Below are positions 1 to 7,750 of a DNA stretch of 14,839 bases, in pieces. Every line of letters begins with the position of its first letter. Positions within the stretch are counted from its first letter, which is position 1. Below the pieces are notes generated by a model that did no database searches, was not told the DNA's origin, and saw nothing but the letters and a program-made list of their open reading frames with translations. The translations under genes were made by a program, and so were the position numbers. Origin of the DNA: Rhodopirellula sp. (lineage in GTDB: Bacteria; Planctomycetota; Planctomycetia; Pirellulales; Pirellulaceae); NCBI GenBank assembly GCA_003513555.1, contig DOPG01000368.1:1-14839 (forward strand). Direction: 5' to 3'.

Positions 1-2
1 CC

Positions 3-3000
3 TTTACGGTGGCTTCGACTCACGCCAACAACACAGTACTGAACACGCTCGGTGGTGCTGACACAGTTCATGTTCAGACGACTGCCGGCAACACTGTGGT
101 GAATACAGGAGCAGGGCCTGACACGGCGAATGTTCGTACGATTGACGCCAAGACGACGATCAATACTGGCGATGATGACGACACAATTAATGTGGGCAGT
201 AAAGCACCTGCTTCGTCAAGCGAACTCAAGGGCATCAGCAGTGAACTGGTTATCAATGGCCAACTCGGTGATGACACCCTGAACATCGATGACAGAGGAA
301 ACACTGACCCCGCCAAGGGACAGATCAAGACCAGATCACCCACGGAAGTCACCGGATTTGAAATGGCGGGGGTCATTCGTCATGAAACTGTTGAGGCTGT
401 CAATCTGACAGCAGGGGATGCTGGGACGACTTTATTGATCGATGGCACTGCGGCGTACTCAGTCACGAATGTTTGGGCTGGTGATGGCCCTGATGTGATT
501 AATGTTCGAAACACTGGCGGTGCGGTCAACTTGCGTCTTCAGTCTGGTGATGATTTTGTGAACATTGGTTCCGAAGCACCCGGAATTGACGGCACATTGA
601 ATCAGATTGGTGACTTGATCACCGTGCATGGTGGATCTGGCCTTGATGTCCTCAACCTCGATGACACCTCAGATGCCCAAGCCAACAATGGTGTTTTGAC
701 TAATGCCAAAATCACTGGCTTAGGGATGGGACAAGGTGTTTCCTATTCGGAATTAGAGAGCCTTGAGATTTCGCTTGGGCAAGGTGATGATTCCGTGTCC
801 GTGACTGGTGCCATGGTTGGTGGTGATATACCGGCCGTGAGCGCGTTGAACACAGGCGGTGGAGCGGACAAAGTGACCGTTGAGTTGGCACTCGATGTTG
901 ATGGAGCGTTCGCACTGAACGCTCAGTCGGGCGAAGACGATATCGATGCATCAAAATCAACCGCTCCGCTGGTGATCTTTGGCGGTGCGGATGCCGATAC
1001 GATCCTTTCCGGGATGGGGCCGGATCTTTTGATTGGTGACCGAGGCGTGGTTGATTATCGCGACGAGCAGGGCCAGTTGATTCGTCGGTTGGGAATTGGC
1101 CTCGAGGAGCGAACTGTTTATGACGCAGGTAAAGCTGAGAATAAACTGGACGTCCCGTCGCAACAAACTGCGAGCAGTAGTTTTGCAATGAGGGCCATCG
1201 AAATCCGAGACTTGCAGATTGGGGGCAATGACACAATCTCAGGTGGTGATGGCCCAGATCTGATTCTGGGTGGAAAAGAGGATGATGACATTAGCGGCGG
1301 TGATGATGGAAGTCGCGACATCATTCTTGGTGATAGCGGTGATCTGGTGTTTGATCCGCAGGGTCGGCCCATCAAGATTACATCCAGCGGACACCAAAAT
1401 GGAGGCGCTGATACGATCGACGCAGGCAATGGAACGAACTATGTGATCGGTGGTGATTCAGGAGACACGATTGTCGGCTCCAGCGGGCTTGATCTCGTGT
1501 TGGGTGATAACGGCAGTCTGATCTGGGATACTTCGGTTGATCCGCCTGTGCTCACCGAGATTCGATCCACAGAACCAGAGTTTGGCGGTGATGATGTGAT
1601 AAAAGGAGGCGATGGCACAGATGTCATTCTTGCTGGCGCTGGAGGTGACGTGGTTGACGCCGGCACCGACAACAGCAGTGATTTTGCGGTGGGCGACCAC
1701 GGATACGCGTTGTTTGATGGCCAGGGTCGCTTGATTGAAATCGGTACGGCTTTCCATCAATACGGTGGTGACGATGACCTGACTGCTGCTGATGGCAGAG
1801 ATTACTTGATTGGGGGTGCTGGCTCTGATGAAGTGACTGCCAACGGTGGCGAGGACGTGATTTTGGGTGACACCGCGCGATTGGTTTGGAGTCAGGAATA
1901 TAATCCACCTCTGTTGGTGCAGGTCACAACTCCGTCTGAAGATACGGCTCATGGTGGCGATGACACAATTGACGCCGGTGGTGGAAATGACCTGGCGTTT
2001 GGTGGTACGGGAAGCGATACCATCTATGGTCGCTCGGGGGATGACGTGTTGTCGAACTATCAGGCCAACTTCAGGCTACCTTTACCTGCGATGCCAAGTT
2101 TCAGCGGTTGGGGCAATCAACAAGCGCAACAGGTTTGGGACCAACCTTTGTCGTTGTTCGCGACCGAGAACTTCACGCCATTGAACGCCGGCGGTGATTC
2201 ATCGTTAGGTACGGGCGACTTGGTTCCTTCGAACAACCAGATATTTGGCGGAGTAGGCGACGATTTCTATCTGATCGTTCCTGGTGGGCAGGACACGATT
2301 GATGAAGGTGTTTCTTCGGAAGAACAGCTTCAATCTCCGTCTCCGATGGCAGGAGCATCCGAGTCTTCGGCCTCGCCGGATCTGTCCGACACTTTCCGCT
2401 TGCACAGCTGGCCCAGCGCCGCGCATACGATTTACCTTGATTTCGATGGGCACGTGACTGAGGGAACCACCTGGAATACCGATATCTCCAGGATTGTTTC
2501 GCCGGCGTATGATCCCGAGGGTGACGGCGCGAATTTCACGGACAGTGAGTTGAGCTCTATTCGAGCCATTTGGAAACGAATTTCCGAAGATTTCTCACCG
2601 TTTGAAGTCAATGTAACAACTGAGGACCCGGGCGCAGCCGCATTGTCCAAGGGCTTGGCGGGTGACGATCAGTGGGGAGTGCGTGTTGTCATTACCGAGG
2701 ATTGGGCCAGTTGCGGTTGTGGTGGATTGGCATACTTGGACAGTTTTAATGATCGTCATGATGAACCGGTTTTTGTCTTCAATAAGAGTGAAGTCGGAGT
2801 TTCTGCTGCGAGCTCACACGAAGTTGGGCATGCGTTGGGTTTGATTCATGATGGCACCTCAGGTGGTACTAATGGAGGGAGTGCAGGGGCCTCGCATGAT
2901 CATGACGATCACGATCACAGCCTAAGCGTGCTACCACTGGAGAATTCGGATTCTGATGACGAATACTACAATGGTCATGGAACGGGAGAAATGTCCTGGG

Positions 3001-6000
3001 GGCCCATCATGGGCAGTGGGTACTATGCCAACGTGACCACTTTTGATACTGGTGCCTATGATCAGGCGACTAACCAAGAAGATGACTGGCACATCCTCAC
3101 AACACATAATGGATTTGGATATCGTGAAGATGACCACGGCGCGACAAGAGTATCAGCAACCTCTTTGGAACCCCAGGGATTGAGTCACGCCGCCGGTGAA
3201 TTGTTTGACGTGCGAGCATTTGGTGTCATTTCAGAGGGTGCTGATGAAGACTGGTTCGAATTTGAAATGGGTGCTGGAGCGATTGATTTCAAGATCGATA
3301 GTTATGTACAGGAGACATTTGTATCCAAGGCAGATGGATATGGGCATAGCATCGAATCGACACCAATTGCTGATCAAGGAAGCAATCTTAATGTCCTGGC
3401 TACGATCTATGATAAGGACTTGAATGTTGTTGCGACCTCTGACCCGGAATTGGGATTGAGTGCAGAATTCTCAAACGTCGAATTGGCAGCAGGGCTTTAT
3501 TATCTGGCAATTGAAGGAGCAGGTTATGCGGATTGGACAGCCTCTCCTCCGATAGGTTTCGATGGGTCTGTCAGTCGGGGCCAGTATTTGATTACTGGTA
3601 CGGTGCCCGTCTTCGTTGCGGCACAGAGCAATTATGACACTGTTAGTTTCCAAACATCTGACCGTGGAATTACCTTTGATCCTGATCGACTTGATGCGGC
3701 CCAATATGTCGTCGACCCGGTGGGGCAGAATGCCAACGCAGCACCGGTAACTGTACGACTGGTGCGCACTGAGCCTGCGCCTGAGCGTAGTGTTTACGAA
3801 AACGTGATAGGCACGGCATACAATGACCTGATCTTTACAGACACCCTTTCAACGGTTCGCACTTTCAAAGGTGGAGGGGATGAGATGGGAGGTTCTGGGA
3901 CGGTTCACGGGGATGAACTGAGGGTCCGCACGTACGGGAATGGCGTGACGGATAACGGTCACGTATTGTCGGTCAGCGGGGCGGGCAGCCTGATGCATTA
4001 CGAGTTTGAGACAATGGAATGGATGGATTCGGGCTTGCAAATTCATGATGACGGTGATTTCACGTTCTCTTACCAAGGAACTGCTTTTCGTGATGCCAAT
4101 CGAGGTTATGGCGGTGATTCACTTCGCACGTACCGACGGAAGGAAGGACGCGGGACATGGACATTAGGAGGGCTGAGCTCAGGGAAATATCTTGTTTCCA
4201 CCACGGCTCCGTCAGGATCCACTACGAAAGGTTTGACCCGCTTTGAGGTTCTGGACTCATTGGGTAATTCACTGGTGAGTGATGAACACACGTACGCGGG
4301 AGCAGACTTTGAGTATGGCGAGGTAGAATGGTTGGATATCAGTCAACCCGCTGAAACGAGCGACCACACGTTGATCGTATCGGCATATGCTGCGGCTTTA
4401 ACGCAAGTGTCCTACATGGACGCGATCAGTATCGAACGTATGCGTCTGAAAGCGCCCGAAATTCGAATCACGGACGCTGCGAGCAACGTGAATCTTTTGT
4501 CTGGGGCATCTGAGGTTGATTTTGGGCTTGCAAGCTTCGGTGATAAGGTTGTCCGTGAGTTTGAAATCAAGAATTTGGGGGATGAAGATCTCGTTATCAA
4601 TCTCAACCAAACACCAACCAGTCTTCCTTATCGGCATGACCCGGTAACTGGTGCAGTGTTGGATCGTTTGGCTCACATGTCGGTACCGGTCGGTTATGAG
4701 GCCACATTCCTGGGTAGTCGACAGATCTCACCCGGTGGGACAACCACCCTGCGGCTGGAACTGGTGGGACCGGAGCCTGGTTTGTACCAAGGTACTTTCG
4801 CTTTGGAGACGAACGACGTTAATGAATCAATCTTCAAGATCGATGTAAGCGGGTCGGTAGATCGTTCAAAGGAAAATTTGATCTATGCCGACAACGGTTC
4901 GAGAAGAGAGACGCCAGAATATTTTTCCGTGACTCAAGGAAAAGCTTTCGCGGCAAGGGTTAGCAAGGCGTTTGGTGGTTATGAGTCCAGATTGGAGAAG
5001 AGAGGTTCGAATCAGGTTACATGGAGTTGGGACGATTTGGACCCCGGTGTTTATCGTATTGCAACGACATGGTATGGAAACACACGTTCGGCTGCACCTG
5101 ATGCTCCATTTTCTGTGACCACAACAAGTTCGGTAAACTGCCAAATCGAGGGTTCCTGTGGCACGCAGTCGACGTTGGTGAATCAACAGGTCCGACCCGG
5201 TGAGATAGATGAGTCATTCCACGAGGTTGGTGTTGACTGGGTGACGTTATTTGAGAGAGTCACTGTGGGCGATGATGGTGAGCTGAGTGTCTCGGTCGAC
5301 AATTCAGAGAATGGTCGTGTGTATGCCGATGCAATTCGCGTTGAACCACTGGGTTCTGACACACTTCAGCCCCGTTCGGAGCTGCGGATTAGCGATCTGA
5401 GCCGATTGCACATGGGGGGCACATCTACCATGGCAGAGGTGGATCCGTTCCTTGGCGAGGTTGTTTTTGGTGCGACCCAAATGGGCAGCTCACTCACTCG
5501 TACGCTACGTTTTCATAATGATGGGTTATCAGATCTTGTGTTGCTTGATGTTCCGTCAGTGACATCAGGATTTACATTGACTAGTTCGGTCGGTGAGTAT
5601 CCAAAAACGGTCCGGCCGGGAGAGGCATTTGACCTCGACGTTCGGCTTGATGCACTTAACCCTGGTGCTGTCATTGGGAAGCTATCCCTAAGAAGCGGGG
5701 ATACGGAATATCCAGTGATTTCGGTTGATCTGCAGGGCGAGGTGAATGATGAATTGAAACTTGATAATGCTGATCGCTACGGTGTGCATCCGGATGGTTA
5801 TACGCAGGTTGGCAAGTTTTCGAGACGCCGCAGTTCAACATCTCATGATGGCACGTACGCAGTAACTGGTGGTCGTGCTGTTGGTGCTCAGGCATCATGG
5901 ACGCTCGATGAAGTTGAAAGTGGATGGTATGCCGTGTACTCAACCTGGTATTCGTCTCGGAATTATTCGAAAATCGCCCAGTATGATATCACCAGTGGAA

Positions 6001-6911
6001 GCGCTGCTGTTCAGGTTGTCGTTGATCAGTCCCAGAAGCCGAACGATTTGCATGGTGATCGGGCACCGTGGGAACTTTTGACGCATATCTATGTCGACAC
6101 TTCCAGTGTTAACGTGACGTTGACCGACACGGATGACAGAAGGTCTGTCGTGGCAGATGCGGTGCGGTTGCAACGTATTCACCAACCTCGCGTCAGCATG
6201 GTGTACGGCGACACAAAGATGAAATCTGGTCACACGATCGATTTCGGTCAGGTGACTCAGGGCGACGCTGAACATGAAGTTTTTGAAATAACGAATGACT
6301 CAGAGATGCCGTTGCTCGTTGAATCGGTCCCTGCCGTCCCGGACGGGTTTGCCGTGATAGACTTTGAGCCGACCTACCTTAATCATGGTGAATCCCTGAC
6401 GTTGAAGGTTCGGCAGACTGCCGAGTCCGTTGGCAATTTCGATGGCCTGCTGGCAGTCGCCACGAGCGATCCTCAGCACCCCATCATGCATGTCCGTTTG
6501 AAAGGTGAGGTGCTTAGCGATGCTCTTGTTCTTGATGACCGTGATGTAAGATTCGAAAAGACTGGCATGTTGATCAGTATGTCGAGTACACGTCGAGGTT
6601 GGCATGGAAGCACGATTCGAATTGCTCCAACGAACCGCGTTGAAACAACGGGTGCATGGGTGTTGGAGGGACTGGACCCCGGTCGCTACAACATCGGTGT
6701 GACTTGGGGTGCGTATAGCCGAACAGCCACGAATGTTCCCGTGACAGTGTCCGGCGGTGCCGAGAAGGAAGTGGCCCATCATAATCAGCAAATTTTACCT
6801 GCTGAGTACGTTGGGTCGTATCATGATCGAGGGTCGGACTGGGTTGATGTCATTGTGGATTACAACTACTCCGATACTACGAAACCACTGCGAGTTGAAA
6901 TTAGCAACTAG
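3..6911 (+). CDS. Giant modular RTX/metzincin protease with golvesin-like and ASH-like repeats (5' end outside window)
   Basis: The frame is open from the window edge, so the GTG at position 9 is probably internal and the true start and signal peptide lie upstream. Residues are counted from that GTG. Residues 1-320 are NTGxGxDTxNV beta-roll repeats. Residues 325-684 are RTX-type GGxGxD calcium-binding repeats. Residues about 800-1045 form a metzincin zinc protease with HEVGHALGLIHD at 937-948 (zinc ligands H937, H941, H947; base E938) and a Met-turn WGPIMG with M1001. Residues about 1060-1200 resemble a bacterial pre-peptidase C-terminal (PPC) domain. From 1347 on, golvesin-like modules (1347-1479, 1623-1781, 1915-2058, 2173 onward) alternate with ASH/choice-of-anchor-D-like modules (1482-1617, 1791-1912, 2060-2168). 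The protein is probably exported, binds calcium and degrades protein; its substrate is unknown. The frame ends at TAG 6909-6911 inside the fourth golvesin-like module and stays open beyond it, so this is probably one gene broken by a nonsense codon. The protease call is strong; domain edges are approximate. Confidence 0.5.
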   Translation, partial: FTVASTHANNTVLNTLGGADTVHVQTTAGNTVVNTGAGPDTANVRTIDAKTTINTGDDDDTINVGSKAPASSSELKGISSELVINGQLGDDTLNIDDRGNTDPAKGQIKTRSPTEVTGFEMAGVIRHETVEAVNLTAGDAGTTLLIDGTAAYSVTNVWAGDGPDVINVRNTGGAVNLRLQSGDDFVNIGSEAPGIDGTLNQIGDLITVHGGSGLDVLNLDDTSDAQANNGVLTNAKITGLGMGQGVSYSELESLEISLGQGDDSVSVTGAMVGGDIPAVSALNTGGGADKVTVELALDVDGAFALNAQSGEDDIDASKSTAPLVIFGGADADTILSGMGPDLLIGDRGVVDYRDEQGQLIRRLGIGLEERTVYDAGKAENKLDVPSQQTASSSFAMRAIEIRDLQIGGNDTISGGDGPDLILGGKEDDDISGGDDGSRDIILGDSGDLVFDPQGRPIKITSSGHQNGGADTIDAGNGTNYVIGGDSGDTIVGSSGLDLVLGDNGSLIWDTSVDPPVLTEIRSTEPEFGGDDVIKGGDGTDVILAGAGGDVVDAGTDNSSDFAVGDHGYALFDGQGRLIEIGTAFHQYGGDDDLTAADGRDYLIGGAGSDEVTANGGEDVILGDTARLVWSQEYNPPLLVQVTTPSEDTAHGGDDTIDAGGGNDLAFGGTGSDTIYGRSGDDVLSNYQANFRLPLPAMPSFSGWGNQQAQQVWDQPLSLFATENFTPLNAGGDSSLGTGDLVPSNNQIFGGVGDDFYLIVPGGQDTIDEGVSSEEQLQSPSPMAGASESSASPDLSDTFRLHSWPSAAHTIYLDFDGHVTEGTTWNTDISRIVSPAYDPEGDGANFTDSELSSIRAIWKRISEDFSPFEVNVTTEDPGAAALSKGLAGDDQWGVRVVITEDWASCGCGGLAYLDSFNDRHDEPVFVFNKSEVGVSAASSHEVGHALGLIHDGTSGGTNGGSAGASHDHDDHDHSLSVLPLENSDSDDEYYNGHGTGEMSWGPIMGSGYYANVTTFDTGAYDQATNQEDDWHILTTHNGFGYREDDHGATRVSATSLEPQGLSHAAGELFDVRAFGVISEGADEDWFEFEMGAGAIDFKIDSYVQETFVSKADGYGHSIESTPIADQGSNLNVLATIYDKDLNVVATSDPELGLSAEFSNVELAAGLYYLAIEGAGYADWTASPPIGFDGSVSRGQYLITGTVPVFVAAQSNYDTVSFQTSDRGITFDPDRLDAAQYVVDPVGQNANAAPVTVRLVRTEPAPERSVYENVIGTAYNDLIFTDTLSTVRTFKGGGDEMGGSGTVHGDELRVRTYGNGVTDNGHVLSVSGAGSLMHYEFETMEWMDSGLQIHDDGDFTFSYQGTAFRDANRGYGGDSLRTYRRKEGRGTWTLGGLSSGKYLVSTTAPSGSTTKGLTRFEVLDSLGNSLVSDEHTYAGADFEYGEVEWLDISQPAETSDHTLIVSAYAAALTQVSYMDAISIERMRLKAPEIRITDAASNVNLLSGASEVDFGLASFGDKVVREFEIKNLGDEDLVINLNQTPTSLPYRHDPVTGAVLDRLAHMSVPVGYEATFLGSRQISPGGTTTLRLELVGPEPGLYQGTFALETNDVNESIFKIDVSGSVDRSKENLIYADNGSRRETPEYFSVTQGKAFAARVSKAFGGYESRLEKRGSNQVTWSWDDLDPGVYRIATTWYGNTRSAAPDAPFSVTTTSSVNCQIEGSCGTQSTLVNQQVRPGEIDESFHEVGVDWVTLFERVTVGDDGELSVSVDNSENGRVYADAIRVEPLGSDTLQPRSELRISDLSRLHMGGTSTMAEVDPFLGEVVFGATQMGSSLTRTLRFHNDGLSDLVLLDVPSVTSGFTLTSSVGEYPKTVRPGEAFDLDVRLDALNPGAVIGKLSLRSGDTEYPVISVDLQGEVNDELKLDNADRYGVHPDGYTQVGKFSRRRSSTSHDGTYAVTGGRAVGAQASWTLDEVESGWYAVYSTWYSSRNYSKIAQYDITSGSAAVQVVVDQSQKPNDLHGDRAPWELLTHIYVDTSSVNVTLTDTDDRRSVVADAVRLQRIHQPRVSMVYGDTKMKSGHTIDFGQVTQGDAEHEVFEITNDSEMPLLVESVPAVPDGFAVIDFEPTYLNHGESLTLKVRQTAESVGNFDGLLAVATSDPQHPIMHVRLKGEVLSDALVLDDRDVRFEKTGMLISMSSTRRGWHGSTIRIAPTNRVETTGAWVLEGLDPGRYNIGVTWGAYSRTATNVPVTVSGGAEKEVAHHNQQILPAEYVGSYHDRGSDWVDVIVDYNYSDTTKPLRVEISN
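12..980 (+). repeat. Coding beta-roll repeats of the NTGxGxDTxNV type
   Basis: The N-terminal 320 residues of the giant protein repeat a motif such as NTGAGPDTANV, NTGDDDDTINVGS and GGSGLDVLNLDD. These are related to calcium-binding beta-roll repeats but more degenerate, with long spacers between turns. The repeat number cannot be fixed because the 5' end is outside the window. Confidence 0.5.
981..2060 (+). repeat. Coding RTX region with a superrepeat of about 60 residues
   Basis: Residues 325-684 carry GGxGxD-type nonapeptides such as GGDGPDLILGG and GGAGSDEVTANG. They are broken up by a recurring GDxGxLxxD loop at residues 343 (GDRG), 441 (GDSG), 499 (GDNG), 562 (GDHG) and 620 (GDTA). The spacings are 98, 58, 63 and 58 residues. 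The loops alternate between a form with xDxQGRxIxI and a form with W...PPxL. Such repeats bind calcium and fold outside the cell in known RTX proteins. Confidence 0.5.
4047..6908 (+). repeat. Alternating golvesin-like and ASH-like modules (4 + 3)
   Basis: Four modules share the pattern W-x-L/D-x-L-x-x-G-x-Y...TWY/TW...NQQ...VDWV...ADAIRxE (for example WSWDDLDPGVYRIATTWY and WVLEGLDPGRYNIGVTW), which fits the golvesin C-terminal/Xly-type domain. Between them lie three modules with the pattern xDFGxxxxG...FEIxNxGDxxLxI...V/L-x-G-x-V, typical of ASH/choice-of-anchor-D folds. The period is about 270-300 residues. The copies are diverged, which suggests old duplications. Family names come from recalled motifs; no profile search was run. 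Confidence 0.5.
6909..6911 (+). other. In-frame amber codon that splits the giant protease gene
   Basis: The sequence reads AAC TAG GGT. Coding character continues on both sides without a frame change, and the codon falls in a loop just before the last beta-strand of a golvesin-like module. One base change from CAG, AAG, GAG, TGG, TCG, TTG, TAC or TAT would create it. It could be a real nonsense mutation, a base-call error, or a leaky stop. The base after TAG is G, and no known strong readthrough context is visible. Confidence 0.5.
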
Positions 6912-6929
6912 GGTATTGACGGCAAACGA

Positions 6930-7565
6930 GTGTTGATGGATGCGATCCGCATTGAACGTGTGGACGACGATGCGGCTATTCCACTGTTTTCAGCGCCCAG
7001 CGATGCATCGATGGTTCTTAACCATAATGATGCGATCGCGGAAGATACGAACCTTGACGGGGCCGTGACTAGTTTAGATGCCCTGTTGGTGATTAATGCC
7101 ATCAGTTCGGGTTTCGTGTCTGGTGAGTCGTTGTCATCGGTTGGCGATGAGATACATCTAACTGATGTCAATGCGGACGGGTACGTGACAGCCTTGGATG
7201 CATTGACAGTACTTAATGCGATAAGTCGCGTTCCAGTGCTGGAGGGGGAATCGGTTCTGTTTGGGCCTGAGCAGTTACGGGTGAGTTCGCCTAAGCTGCC
7301 GGACGGATCTGACTTAGAGACACTTAGGCAATGGGGCCGTTGCCAAGAAGAAATAGGCCGCGAGCGAGAAGAAAGAGACGCGAAGGCCGATAAGTTGTCA
7401 GCGCCGTCCGATCTTGACATCTCAAAATCAGAATCCCTCAACTCGTCATCAGCTGACGTGGTCTTCGGTGGTGAAAACGCTATCCGTCATGCATCAGCCT
7501 TAGCGGAGGAGCGTCTGGATCAATTCTTCACTGAGTTGGAGGATGAGTTGGAGCTACGCGACTAG
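6930..7565 (+). CDS. Dockerin-containing C-terminal part of the giant protease, separated by an in-frame TAG
   Basis: This lies in exactly the same reading frame as the upstream protease gene and begins right after its TAG stop. Codons from 6912 on, including GIDGKRVLMDAIRIERV, complete the last strand of the fourth golvesin-like module; compare YADAIRVEP and VADAVRLQR at the ends of earlier modules. Counting from GTG 6930, residues 39-100 form a type I dockerin: two calcium loops, DTNLDGAVTSLDA and DVNADGYVTALDA, each followed by a hydrophobic helix (LLVINAI, LTVLNAI). The rest is a charged, probably helical tail rich in E, R and D. No Shine-Dalgarno sequence precedes GTG 6930 or ATG 6936 and the first residues are half a domain, so independent translation is unlikely. 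It is best read as the detached end of the 3-6911 protein, made only by readthrough or not at all. In planctomycetes dockerins are frequent on surface proteins; a partner cohesin is not visible here. Confidence 0.5.
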   Translation: MLMDAIRIERVDDDAAIPLFSAPSDASMVLNHNDAIAEDTNLDGAVTSLDALLVINAISSGFVSGESLSSVGDEIHLTDVNADGYVTALDALTVLNAISRVPVLEGESVLFGPEQLRVSSPKLPDGSDLETLRQWGRCQEEIGREREERDAKADKLSAPSDLDISKSESLNSSSADVVFGGENAIRHASALAEERLDQFFTELEDELELRD

Positions 7566-7579
7566 CCTACAACGTAGGC
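7565..7579. other. Stem-loop at the end of the protease/dockerin gene
   Basis: GCCTAC-AAC-GTAGGC is a perfect 6-bp stem with a 3-base loop; its first base is the last base of the TAG stop at 7563-7565. No T-tract follows, so it is not a classical intrinsic terminator, but it may protect or end the transcript. Confidence 0.5.
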
Positions 7580-7698
7580 AACACACTGAGGGCGAGTAAA
7601 AGTTTGGACGAGGAAAACACGTGGCATTGAAAACATATGGCAGTAAATGGCAGTTGAATGACACAACTGGTTGGTAGCGGAAGTTCTAGTCCGTTGTT

Positions 7699-7713
7699 GC
7701 CACTGTCAGTGGC
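7699..7713. terminator. Hairpin between convergent genes, possible terminator of the symporter operon
   Basis: GCCACTGTCAGTGGC is a symmetric inverted repeat lying 37 bases beyond the symporter stop in the 185-base convergent spacer. No T-run follows on either strand, so termination is only a guess. Confidence 0.5.
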
Positions 7714-7750
7714 GGAAGTCGCTTCGCTCCCGCGTTCATGAGACGTCACC

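Noticed and set aside
712..1952. Minus-strand frames of 164-174 codons opposite the RTX part of the giant gene
   Set aside because: They are antisense to a clearly coding repeat region and their composition (Pro/Ser/His/Arg rich) is that of reverse-strand RTX codons.
981..2060. Repeated GGTGATGA-like units that might suggest a CRISPR or tandem DNA repeat
   Set aside because: The units vary in sequence and spacing, keep the reading frame and encode RTX motifs, so they are protein repeats, not a CRISPR array.
6909..6911. Pyrrolysine or other recoding of the TAG
   Set aside because: No pyrrolysine genes or recoding element are visible and the family does not use it at this position; a nonsense mutation or base error is simpler.
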